A stretch of 64,000 nucleotides of DNA, from assembly GCF_027497175.1 (NCBI RefSeq), contig NZ_CP114901.1, positions 5,456,001-5,520,000 on the forward strand. Direction: 5' to 3'. The translations under genes and the position numbers were made by a program. The notes below the pieces were generated by a model. That model was given only the letters and a program-made list of their open reading frames with translations. It did no database searches and was not told the origin of the DNA. The stretch comes from Verrucosispora sp. WMMD573. GTDB lineage: Bacteria; Actinomycetota; Actinomycetes; Mycobacteriales; Micromonosporaceae. Shown here piece by piece: positions 35,693-44,800 of the stretch. Numbering within the stretch: the first letter of the stretch is position 1; each line of letters begins with the position of its first letter.

Positions 35693-36675
35693 GCCAGCCG
35701 GCCCACCGCCATCAGCCGGGCACGAGTCGCGTCGTCGCAGAGCGCCCCGGCCACCCCGGAGGCGTACGCCCGCTCGGGGGCGAGCCCGAGACGCGCCGCC
35801 AACTCGTGCTCTCGGCCGAGGTCGGTGCCGAACATCGCCGGGTCGTCGGTGCCGACCGTGCAGAGCAGACCGGCGGCGACGAGGCGGGGCAGCGGATGCG
35901 TGGCCTCGGACTCCACCACCCGGGTCCGCAGGTTGGACGTCGGGCACACGTCCAGCACCACACCCCGGTCCCTCAACTCGGCGAGCAGGTCGTCGTCCTC
36001 GGCGGCCCGAATGCCGTGCCGGAGCCGGGCCGGAGCCAGCTCCATCAGGTCACGCACCGAATCCGGGCCGCCCGCCTCACCGCCGTGCGGGACGAACGCC
36101 AGGCCGCCTTCACGGGCGATCGCCACGGCTCGGGCGAACGCCGCGACGGGCGCGGCCAACTCCGGCCCACCGAGACCGAACCCGACCACCCCCCGATCCC
36201 GGTACCGCACGGCCTGGCGGGCACACTCCTCGGCCATCGCCGGCTCCTGCTCGCGGTCCACGTCCGGGGTCAACCGCACCGACACACCGTGCCGCTCGTA
36301 CGCCTCGGCGGCACCGTCGGCGTACCCCTCGAAGATCTCCGCCCAGGTGACACCCCGGCGCACCCGCTCGGCCGGCGAGAAGATGCCCTCCAGGTAGATT
36401 GCCCCATGGTCCGCCGCCTCGCCGGCGTACGCCACCACGACGCGCCGAAAGTCGTCGGCCGTCCGCAGGCAGTTCGTGGTGAGCACCCAGGTACGGACAA
36501 AGTGGGCGAAGTCGGTGAACTCGTAGAGCGGACGCAGGCCCTCGACCGTCTCGGCGGGCAACCGCTCGCCGTTGCGGCGGGCGATGACGAGCAGTGTCTC
36601 CGGTCGAACTGTCCCCTCGAAGTGGACGTGCAGTTCGATCTTCGGAGCCGCCCCGCTCCAGGGTGGGTTGTTCAT
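35683..36675 (-). CDS. Adenosine deaminase family amidohydrolase
   Basis: A protein of 330 residues from ATG 36675. Metal and catalytic motifs are present in order: KIELHVHFEGTVRPETLL, FVPHGGEAGGPDSV, LDVCPTSNLRT and CTVGTDDPAMFGTDL. These support a zinc deaminase that removes ammonia from adenosine or a related purine; members of the group also act on other aminated rings. The Glu in HGGE is the proton carrier in the family. Its start shares a base with the stop of the AraC-like gene (TGATG), so the two are coupled. Its link to the cluster is unclear. Confidence 0.87.
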   Translation of the reverse strand: MNNPPWSGAAPKIELHVHFEGTVRPETLLVIARRNGERLPAETVEGLRPLYEFTDFAHFVRTWVLTTNCLRTADDFRRVVVAYAGEAADHGAIYLEGIFSPAERVRRGVTWAEIFEGYADGAAEAYERHGVSVRLTPDVDREQEPAMAEECARQAVRYRDRGVVGFGLGGPELAAPVAAFARAVAIAREGGLAFVPHGGEAGGPDSVRDLMELAPARLRHGIRAAEDDDLLAELRDRGVVLDVCPTSNLRTRVVESEATHPLPRLVAAGLLCTVGTDDPAMFGTDLGREHELAARLGLAPERAYASGVAGALCDDATRARLMAVGRLAYG

Positions 36676-37559
36676 CAGGCGGTACGGAGCACGTGCCACT
36701 CGGCCGTCATCGGCGCCCGCCCCCGCCAACCGGCCTGCGAGACGCCCAGCAGCCAGCGCAGCGGCGTGGCCGACAGCAACGGCGGATCGGTGACGCGCAC
36801 CGGACGTACCGGCACCGTGACCGTCGTCCCCACGGCGGACCGAACACCCCGGTCAACACCCGTCTTCGCCGGTAGCCGCAGCTGGGCGTCGCCGGTCAGG
36901 AAACTGTCCGGCACGCCGTCGACGAGCGCCGCGGTGGCGTCCCGGTCCGGGCGCAGCAGCAGTACGCGGGCCTGGTGCTCGCCCGGCGGCACGGTGGGCG
37001 GCAGCGCCGCCGGCAGGGGGCGCGGCGCGGCGGCCCACCACTGGTTACGTCCGCCGTCGCGGGGAGTCACCGTAGCGAGCAGCAGCCCCGGCAGATCGCC
37101 GGTGTCGAGGTGCATCAGCGCCCGGGATGCCCGGCCGGCGACGAGGACTCGGCCGTGGATCACCGGAAGCAGCGCCGCCACCGACACTCCGATCAACTGC
37201 CGGGCAAGCCGGCGGAACCGCTCCGGCGGCAGGCTCACCCACCTGCGGAACTGGGTCGTGAAGGTGCCGACGCTCGAGTACCCGACCTGGGCGCTGATCG
37301 CCGTGACGGTCAGCGATGAATGCAGCAGCAGCCGCCGCGCTTCGGCCATGCGCAGGGCCGCCAGAAAACGCGCCGGTGTCATCGACGTGGCCTGCGTGAA
37401 CAGGCGGTGAAAATAGAAGGGGCTGAACGAGGCGAGGCGTGCCAGCACCACCAGCGGCAACGGCCTGCTGAGTTCGCTTTTCATGTACTCGATCACCCGG
37501 ACAATGGCGGCCAGCCGACCGTCGTACTCCTCGGGGACAGCGCCAGGAAATTGCCTCAC
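36675..37559 (-). CDS. AraC-family regulator with N-terminal HTH and novel C-terminal domain
   Basis: A protein of 294 residues from GTG 37559 with a GGAGGGG ribosome-binding site. The double helix-turn-helix is at the N-terminus (YMKSELSRPLPLVVLARLAS, FSPFYFHRLFTQATSMTPAR, VTAISAQVGYSSVGTFTTQF), within residues 20-120. The C-terminal 170 residues (for example LDTGDLPGLLLATVTPRDGG and ATAALVDGVPDSFLTGDAQL) should be the effector domain but match nothing I recognise. It is coupled to the deaminase-like gene and divergent from the enediyne core operon, across a 290-base gap, so it may control either. Confidence 0.82.
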   Translation of the reverse strand: MRQFPGAVPEEYDGRLAAIVRVIEYMKSELSRPLPLVVLARLASFSPFYFHRLFTQATSMTPARFLAALRMAEARRLLLHSSLTVTAISAQVGYSSVGTFTTQFRRWVSLPPERFRRLARQLIGVSVAALLPVIHGRVLVAGRASRALMHLDTGDLPGLLLATVTPRDGGRNQWWAAAPRPLPAALPPTVPPGEHQARVLLLRPDRDATAALVDGVPDSFLTGDAQLRLPAKTGVDRGVRSAVGTTVTVPVRPVRVTDPPLLSATPLRWLLGVSQAGWRGRAPMTAEWHVLRTA

Positions 37560-37849
37560 GGCCCCTCCATCAACTACGCGGAAACCGTGGCCGATTGTGC
37601 TGTGCGGCTCTTGAACTCGTCTTGATTAGCTGCGCGCCGGCAGCGCGGGTGCCCCGATGGTCGACACCTCGCCGCGCACGAGATGCCTGGCCTGCACCTC
37701 AACGGGCTCCGCTGCGCTGCCGGGGTGTCGCTGGCACCCGGCGCGGACAACAGAGCAATCTGCAAGAAGACAGTGGCCGACGCGTTCAGCAAGTATTGGC
37801 CAGAGCGGGCAGATGTTCGATGGACATCTTTTCTAGGCGAAGAATCCGC

Positions 37850-38854
37850 ATGAGCAAAATCACGGCGAATTGGACTGCCATGGCCCAGGTAATTTTGGCA
37901 CTGCGGCAACGCATCCTGACCCCCGATAAGCGAGAGGCGTTGTTCGACGTGCGTGGCTTCCACGCCAAGAACGAGGCCGGGCGGCGGTCCCTGGAAAGTG
38001 CCGGTCTCAGCTTCATCGGTGGTTTCGGTGACGCCGCCGGAGCGCCCACGCCCCAAGCCGCCGAGGAACTACTGGAACGCCGACCCGCGCCGCTGCGCGG
38101 CTTCGCCTACGAGGGCGCCGCGATGGCGTACGCCCTGATCGACGGCCTCCGCCCCGGCGGCGGCCGAGGTCTGGCCCGGTTCCTGGCCGGGCGGGGTGGT
38201 GCCGCGCACCGCTACATGGTGCACGTGGGTGCCGGCTGGGCGATGGCCCGGCTGCCCCGCTGGCGTTGGAAGGCGGTCCTGCCACCCGACCCGCTGCTGC
38301 GCTGGCTCGCCCTCGACGGCTACGGCTTCCACCAGGCCTACTTCCACACCGACCGGTACGTCCACGGCCGGCACCGCGATCCGGAGCGCACCTGGCCCAC
38401 CGAGCTACGCCACTACGCCCCGCACGCGGTGGACCAGGGCATCGGGCGGGCGTTGTGGTTCGTGGCCGGCGCCGATCCGGCCGCGCTGACCCGCCTGCTC
38501 ACCACCTTTGCCGCCGACCGGCACGCCGACCTGTGGAGCGGGGTCGGCCTCGCGGCCAGCTACGCCGGCGGCGCCGACCAGGCCGACCTGACCGCGCTCC
38601 ACGCGGCGGCCGGCGAGCATCGCCCCTGGCTCGCCCAGGGCAGCGCGTTCGCCGCCAAGGCCAGGCTGCGCGCCGGGCACGTGCCGGCGCAGACCGCCGG
38701 CGCGACCGCCATCTTCTGCGGCACCACGCCCGAGCGGGCCGCCACGATCACCGACACGGCATTGACCGACCTGACCGACTCGGCCTCGCTGCCCGCCTTC
38801 GCGGTGTGGCGTCAGCGCATCGCCGAACAACTTGTCCCGCTGGGGAGGTGCTGA
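37850..38854 (+). CDS. unbL: UnbL family enediyne biosynthesis protein
   Basis: Started at ATG 37850; an in-frame ATG at 37820 would add ten residues and has no better ribosome-binding site. 334 residues. It carries the DVRGFHAKNEAGRRSLESAG and SFIGGFGDA opening, followed by RGFAYEGAAMAYALIDGL and DGYGFHQAYFHTDRYVHG, which mark the UnbL/DUF1702 family. UnbL (E3-type) is one of five proteins found in nearly all enediyne clusters and is needed for core formation, though its chemistry is unsolved. It is the first gene of the core operon, four bases before unbV. Confidence 0.9.
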   Translation: MSKITANWTAMAQVILALRQRILTPDKREALFDVRGFHAKNEAGRRSLESAGLSFIGGFGDAAGAPTPQAAEELLERRPAPLRGFAYEGAAMAYALIDGLRPGGGRGLARFLAGRGGAAHRYMVHVGAGWAMARLPRWRWKAVLPPDPLLRWLALDGYGFHQAYFHTDRYVHGRHRDPERTWPTELRHYAPHAVDQGIGRALWFVAGADPAALTRLLTTFAADRHADLWSGVGLAASYAGGADQADLTALHAAAGEHRPWLAQGSAFAAKARLRAGHVPAQTAGATAIFCGTTPERAATITDTALTDLTDSASLPAFAVWRQRIAEQLVPLGRC

Positions 38855-38858
38855 CCAG

Positions 38859-40811
38859 GTGTCCCTGATTCTTGGTTGGAGCCGACGTCAACTCGCCGGG
38901 CTCACCGCCTTGCTGCTGATCGTCGGCCTGTTCCTGATCGCCAGGCCGGCCACGGCAACCGACGACGAACGGCGGCGGGTGGCCGCGGCCTACCGGTTCA
39001 CGCCGCTGTCCATCGCGATTCCCGGAGGGCTGCCACAGCAGAGCATCCGCCAGGTCAACAGGGAATACACCCATATCGACGCCTGGATCTCCTCGGTCGG
39101 CGCCGGGGTCGCCATGAACGACATCGACGGCGACGGCCTGGCCAACGACCTCTGCGTCACCGACGTGCGGATCGACCGGGTGGTGGTCACCCCGACCCCC
39201 GGGGCACGACAGCAGCGGTACGAGCCGTTCGTGCTCGACCCGGCCCCGCTGCCGATGGGGCCACACATGGCACCGATGGGCTGCGCGCCCGGCGACTTCA
39301 ACGAGGACGGGCGCACTGACCTGCTGGTCTACTGGTGGGGCCGCACCCCGGTGATCTTCCTGGCCCGGCCCGGCGTCACCGGACTGTCCACGGCGGCCTT
39401 CCAGCCGGTCGAGCTACTTCCCCGGCCCGCCACCGACCAGGGCGGGTACGCCGGGCCGCAGTGGAACACCAACACGGTGAGCGTGGCCGACTTCGACGGC
39501 GACGGCCACGAGGATGTCTTCGTCGGCAACTACTTCCCCGACGGCCCGGTACTCGACCACACCGTCGGCGGCGGCGTGGCGATGAACCGGTCCATGTCGG
39601 CGGCGTTCAACGGCGGACGTGACCACATCCTGCGCTGGACCGGCGCGACGGCCGACACGGTCACCTTCACCGACGTGCCGGATCTCTTCGACGACGACGT
39701 CTCGCGCGGGTGGTCCCTCGCGTCGACCGCCACCGACCTCGACGGCGACCTGCTGCCGGAGCTGTACGTCGCAAACGACTTCGGCCCCGACCGGCTGCTG
39801 CACAACCGCTCCACCTCCGGCCGGGTACGGCTGGCCCTCGTCGAGGGCGAGGGCAGCCGGCTGACCGTGCCCAAGTCGAAGATTCTCGGACACGACTCCT
39901 TCAAGGGCATGGGCGTCGATGTCGGCGACCTCGACGGTGACGGCCTCTACGACATGTACGTCGGCAACATCACCACCTCGTTCGGCATCCAGGAGAGCAA
40001 CTTCGCCTTCATCAACCAGGCCCGCGACGAGGCCGACCTGCGCCAGCGGTTCGCCGGCGGCCGGGCGCCGTTCGTGGACCGCAGCGCCCCCCTGAACCTC
40101 GCCTGGAGCGGCTGGAGCTGGGACGTCAAGATCGCTGACCTCACCAACCGTGGCCGGCCCGACATCGTGCAGACCAGTGGCTTCGTCAAGGGCGAGGTCA
40201 ACCGGTGGGCGCAGCTTCAGGAACTGGCCACCACCAACGACACGCTGCTGGAGCACACCCGGTCGTGGCCACGGGTCAGAGCAGGCGACGACATCGCCGG
40301 CGGCCAGCCGCTGCGGCTGCACGCCCAGATGTCCGCCGGTGGCTACGCCGACATCGCCGGCCACCTCGGGCTGGCGGTGCCGATTCCCACCCGGGGCGTC
40401 GCCCTCGGCGACGCCGACGGCGACGGCCTGCTCGACATGGCGGTGGCCCGGCAGTGGGACGCGCCGGTCTTCTACCGCAACGACAGCCCCGGCACCGGAT
40501 CGCAGCTGTCGCTGAGACTGACCCGTCCACCGGCCGGCGACGACGCCAGCGGCTCTCCGGTGATCGGCGCGGACGTCACCGTACGCACCCCGGACGGCCG
40601 CCTGCTGCGGGGCCGAGTCGACGGCGGCAGCGGCCACTCCGGCCGCCGCAGCTTCGAGGTGCACATCGGCCTCGGCGAGGTCACCGGGCCGGTTCAGGTC
40701 GACCTGGCCTGGCGGGACCGCACCGGCGAGGCCCGCGCACAGACCCTGACACTCACGCCCGGCCGGCACGCGCTCACCCTCGGGACCCAGGCACAGGAGG
40801 CGAGTTCATGA
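38859..40811 (+). CDS. unbV: UnbV (ASPIC/UnbV, FG-GAP) enediyne biosynthesis protein
   Basis: A protein of 650 residues from GTG 38859, with GGAGG upstream. A single hydrophobic segment near residues 10-28 (LTALLLIVGLFLIARPATA) acts as a signal or anchor. The body has integrin-like FG-GAP calcium repeats: VADFDGDGHEDVFVGNYF, DLDGDLLPELYVANDFG, DLDGDGLYDMYVGN and GDADGDGLLDMAVAR. A C-terminal ASPIC/UnbV domain follows. The family (E4-type) is universal in enediyne clusters; its role is thought to be in core maturation at the membrane but is unproven. It overlaps the unbU start (ATGA). Confidence 0.92.
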   Translation: MSLILGWSRRQLAGLTALLLIVGLFLIARPATATDDERRRVAAAYRFTPLSIAIPGGLPQQSIRQVNREYTHIDAWISSVGAGVAMNDIDGDGLANDLCVTDVRIDRVVVTPTPGARQQRYEPFVLDPAPLPMGPHMAPMGCAPGDFNEDGRTDLLVYWWGRTPVIFLARPGVTGLSTAAFQPVELLPRPATDQGGYAGPQWNTNTVSVADFDGDGHEDVFVGNYFPDGPVLDHTVGGGVAMNRSMSAAFNGGRDHILRWTGATADTVTFTDVPDLFDDDVSRGWSLASTATDLDGDLLPELYVANDFGPDRLLHNRSTSGRVRLALVEGEGSRLTVPKSKILGHDSFKGMGVDVGDLDGDGLYDMYVGNITTSFGIQESNFAFINQARDEADLRQRFAGGRAPFVDRSAPLNLAWSGWSWDVKIADLTNRGRPDIVQTSGFVKGEVNRWAQLQELATTNDTLLEHTRSWPRVRAGDDIAGGQPLRLHAQMSAGGYADIAGHLGLAVPIPTRGVALGDADGDGLLDMAVARQWDAPVFYRNDSPGTGSQLSLRLTRPPAGDDASGSPVIGADVTVRTPDGRLLRGRVDGGSGHSGRRSFEVHIGLGEVTGPVQVDLAWRDRTGEARAQTLTLTPGRHALTLGTQAQEASS

Positions 40812-41776
40812 CGAAGCCACGCGACCCGCGAGTGACCGCGCTGCGCCGCTTCGCGATCTCGATCACCGTCCTCAACATCCTCGGCTACACCGTTCTCGGC
40901 TTCGAGCAACCCGCCCTCTGGCCGGTGTACGCCGTGCTCACCGCGTACGCCGCCGAACTGCTGCTGGAGACGATAGGTGCGCAGAGCGAGGGCCGCGTCC
41001 CCCGGTACGCCGGTGGCATCCGCAACCTGGTGGAGTTCCTCCTCCCGGCCCACATCACCGCGTTGGCGGTGAACATGCTGCTCTACACGAACGACAGGCC
41101 ACTGGTGATGCTCTTCGGCGTGCTGGTGGCGATCAGCGGAAAGTGGCTGCTGCGAGCGCCGGTCAACGGACGACTGCGCCACTTCATGAACCCGTCGAAC
41201 CTCGGGATCGCGATAGTGCTGCTGCTGTACCCGTGGGTGTCCATCGCGCCGCCGTACCACTTCACCGAGAACCTTTCCGGCCCCGCCGACTGGGCAATCG
41301 TGGCGGTGATCCTCGTCCTGGGCACCATGCTCAACGCCAAGCTCGTGCGCCGGATGTGGCTGATCGCCGGCTGGCTGTCGATCTTCGTGGTGCAGGCGGT
41401 GGTCCGTGGCCTGGTGCTGGACACCGCGATCCTGCCCGCCCTGGCCACCATGACCGGCACCGCGTTCGTGCTCTTCACCAACTACATGGTCACGGACCCG
41501 GGTACCACGCCGAGCCGGCCCGCCGCCCAGTTCGCCTTCGGTGGTGGGGTGGCGCTGGTATACGGCGTACTGACCGGCGCGTCGGTGACGTACGGGCTCT
41601 TCTTCGCCACCGCGATCGTCTGCCTGGTCCGTGGCGTCTATCTCTGGTCGGTGCACGCCTCGCGTCGGGAGCAGCGTCGAGAGCAGGAGCACGTCAGCCC
41701 TGCCGCACCTGCCGAGACGCCGGCGACGACCGGCCCCGTCTCCGCGGAGAACACCAAGCGGCCCGTACCCGCCTGA
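40808..41776 (+). CDS. unbU: UnbU enediyne integral membrane protein
   Basis: A protein of 322 residues from ATG 40808, overlapping the unbV stop. It has about eight or nine hydrophobic segments and family blocks GIRNLVEFLLPAHITALAVN, RHFMNPSNLGIAIVLLLYPW and NYMVTDPGTTPSRPAAQFAF. The last two resemble RnfD/NqrB-type membrane electron carriers, in which the Thr of MVTDPGTT-like loops can bind FMN covalently. The family (E5-type; CalT3 in calicheamicin) is conserved in enediyne clusters. The cytoplasmic tail after residue 285 is polar and variable. Confidence 0.92.
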   Translation: MTKPRDPRVTALRRFAISITVLNILGYTVLGFEQPALWPVYAVLTAYAAELLLETIGAQSEGRVPRYAGGIRNLVEFLLPAHITALAVNMLLYTNDRPLVMLFGVLVAISGKWLLRAPVNGRLRHFMNPSNLGIAIVLLLYPWVSIAPPYHFTENLSGPADWAIVAVILVLGTMLNAKLVRRMWLIAGWLSIFVVQAVVRGLVLDTAILPALATMTGTAFVLFTNYMVTDPGTTPSRPAAQFAFGGGVALVYGVLTGASVTYGLFFATAIVCLVRGVYLWSVHASRREQRREQEHVSPAAPAETPATTGPVSAENTKRPVPA

Positions 41777-41808
41777 TCCGCGAACCGCGCATCCCCAGGA
41801 GAGACGAC

Positions 41809-44800
41809 ATGAGCAGAATCGCGGTCGTCGGCATGAGTTGCCGGTACCCGGAAGCCGATTCGGTGGCCGACCTGTGGCGCAACGCCCTCAGCGGACGCCG
41901 GGCCTTCCGCCGACTGCCGCCGGAGCGGATGAGTCTCGAGGACTACTGGGACGCCGACCCGGCCACCCCGGACCGGTTCTACAACCGGCACGCCGCAGTC
42001 ATCACCGGGTACACGTTCGACCGGATCCGTCACCGGGTCGCCGGCAGCACCTACCGCTCCACCGACCTGACCCACTGGCTCGCGCTGGACGTGGCCGGCG
42101 AGGCGCTCGCCGACGCCGGCTGGCCGGACGGCGCCGGGCTACCCCGGGATCGCACCGCGGTCGTGGTCGGCAACACCCTCACCGGCGAGTTCTCCCGCGC
42201 CAACGTGCTACGGCTGCGCTGGCCGTACGTCCGGCGAGTGCTCGCGGTCGGGCTGCGCGAGCAGGGCTGGCCCGACGAACAGATCGCCGCGTTTCTCGCC
42301 ACCACCGAGGAGCGGTACAAGAGCCCGTTCCCGCCGATCGACGAGGACACCCTCGCCGGAGGACTCTCCAACACCATCGCCGGGCGCATCTGCAACCACT
42401 TCGATCTCGGCGGTGGCGGCTGGACGGTGGACGCCGCCTGCGCCTCCAGCCTGCTGTCGGTGGTCACCGCCGCGCGCGCCCTGACCGACGGCGAGGTCGA
42501 CGTGGCCGTCGCCGGCGGGGTGGACCTCTCCATCGACCCGTTCGAGATGGTCGGCTTCGCCAAGGCCGGCGCGCTCGCCCGCGACGAGATGCGGGTCTAC
42601 GACGAACAGTCGCAGGGCTTCTGGCCCGGTGAGGGCTGCGGCATGGTCGTGCTGATGCGGCACGACGACGCGGTGGCCCAGGGCCGCCCCGTCCACGCGT
42701 CGATCGCCGGCTGGGGCGTCTCCTCCGACGGGCGCGGCGGGATGACCCGCCCCGAGGCGCACGGCTACCGGCTGGCGCTGGACCGGGCATACCGGCGGGC
42801 CGGCTTCGACATCGGCACCGTCGCGCTGTTCGAGGGGCACGGCACCGGCACCCCGGTCGGCGACGCCACCGAGCTGCGTGCCCTCTCCGCCGCCCGACGC
42901 GACGCCGGGGCCACCGATCCGGCCGCCATCGGTTCGATCAAGGCGCTCATCGGACACACCAAGGCCGCCGCCGGGGTCGCCGGGCTGATCAAGGCGACCA
43001 TGGCGCTGCGACACGCGATCGTCCCACCCACCGCCGGCTGCGCCCGTCCCCGCGCCGAGCTGACCGGCGCGGACCGTACGTTGCGCGCCGCGCCGGTGGC
43101 CGAGCCCTGGCCGGCGGGAGCGCCCCTGCGCGCCGGGGTGACCGCCATGGGCTTCGGTGGGATCAACACCCACCTGGTGCTGGAGGCCGGTCGGCCCGCG
43201 GTGCCGGAGCGGGTCCGGCAGCGTCAGCTACGGCTGGCCCGGCACACCCAGGACGCCGAGCTCCTGCTGCTCGACGCCGCCGACCCGGCCGCGCTGCGGG
43301 AACGGGTCGCCGCGCTGCTGCCCCCGCTGGCGCGACTGTCGTACGGCGAGCTGACCGACCTGGCCGGCGCCCTCGCCGGTGAGCTCGGCGACCGGAGCAT
43401 GCGGCTGGCCGTGGTCGCCACGTCCCCCGCCGAGGCGGTCAGCCGGTTCGAGCGGGCCCTGGCGGCACTCGACCGAGGCGACGACGAACTCCTCGCCGAC
43501 GGCCTGGCGCTGTGTCGCATTCTCCGGCCGGCCCGACTCGGCTTCCTCTTCCCCGGGCAGGGATCCGGACGCCGCGTCGACGGCGGCGCGCTGGCCCGCC
43601 GTTTCCCGTCCGCCGCCGAGGTGCACCGGACCGCGGCGCTGCCAGCCGACGCCGACGCGGTGGCCACCGAGGTCGCCCAGCCGCGCATCGCCGCAGGTTC
43701 CCTCGCCGGCCTGCGGGTGCTGACCGAGCTCGGTGTCGAGGCACACCTGGCCGTCGGGCACAGCCTCGGCGAGATCACCGCGCTGCACTGGGCCGGTACG
43801 GTCGACGCGGCGGAGCTGTTGCGGATCGCCGCCGCCCGGGGCGCCGTCATGGCCGGCTGCCGGGAACCCGGCACGATGGCTGGCATCGCCGCCGACGACA
43901 CCGCCACCGCCGGGTTGATCGGCTCGGAGCCGGTCGTGGTGGCCGGCTACAACGGACCCCGGCAGACCGTGGTCGCCGGCCCGTCGGACGCGGTACGGCG
44001 GGTCTGCCAGCGGGCCACCGAGGCCGGTGTGCACTGGGCGGACCTGGCCGTCTCGCACGCGTTCCACTCGCCCCTGATGACCTCGGCGGCCCGGGAGTTC
44101 GGCGACTGGCTGACGGACGTTCGGCTCGCCGCCCCACACCGGCCGGTAATCTCCACGGTCACCGGCGCGGAGCTGGCCTCCGACACGGATCTGGTGGCCT
44201 TGCTACGCCGGCAGATCACCGAGCCGGTGCACTTCGCCAGGGCGGTCTGCGAGGCCGGCCGGCGGGTGGACGCGCTGGTCGAGGTGGGTCCCGGCCAGGT
44301 CCTGAGCCGGATGGCCCGGGAACTGGTCGACGTGCCGGTGTTCGCCACCGTCACCGACGCGCCGACGCTGGCCGGGTTCCTCGGCACGGTCGGCGCGCTG
44401 TGGGCGCTGGGCGCCTGCGTCGATCACGGCGCGCTCGTCGGTGACCGTCCGCTCCGTCCGCTCGACCTGGGCGCCGAGTGGCGTTTCTTCGCCAACCCGT
44501 GCGAAACGGCGCCCAGGGTCGTGGTCGAGACGACACCGTCGGCCGGGGCGCGGCCGGCAACCGACGACACCGCGCGACCGGCGACGGCCGCCGATGACCG
44601 GGCCGCCGATGCGCTGACGGTGCTGCGCCGGCTGGCCGCGTCCCGCGCGGAGCTCCCACCGGAGAGCGTCGGCGAGGACACCCGGCTCCTCGACGGCCTG
44701 CACCTGAGCTCCATCGCCGTGGGGCAGCTGGTCAACGAGGCCGCGCGGGAACTCGGCCTGCCGGCGGTGCAGGCCCCGACGAACTTTGCCACCGCCACGC

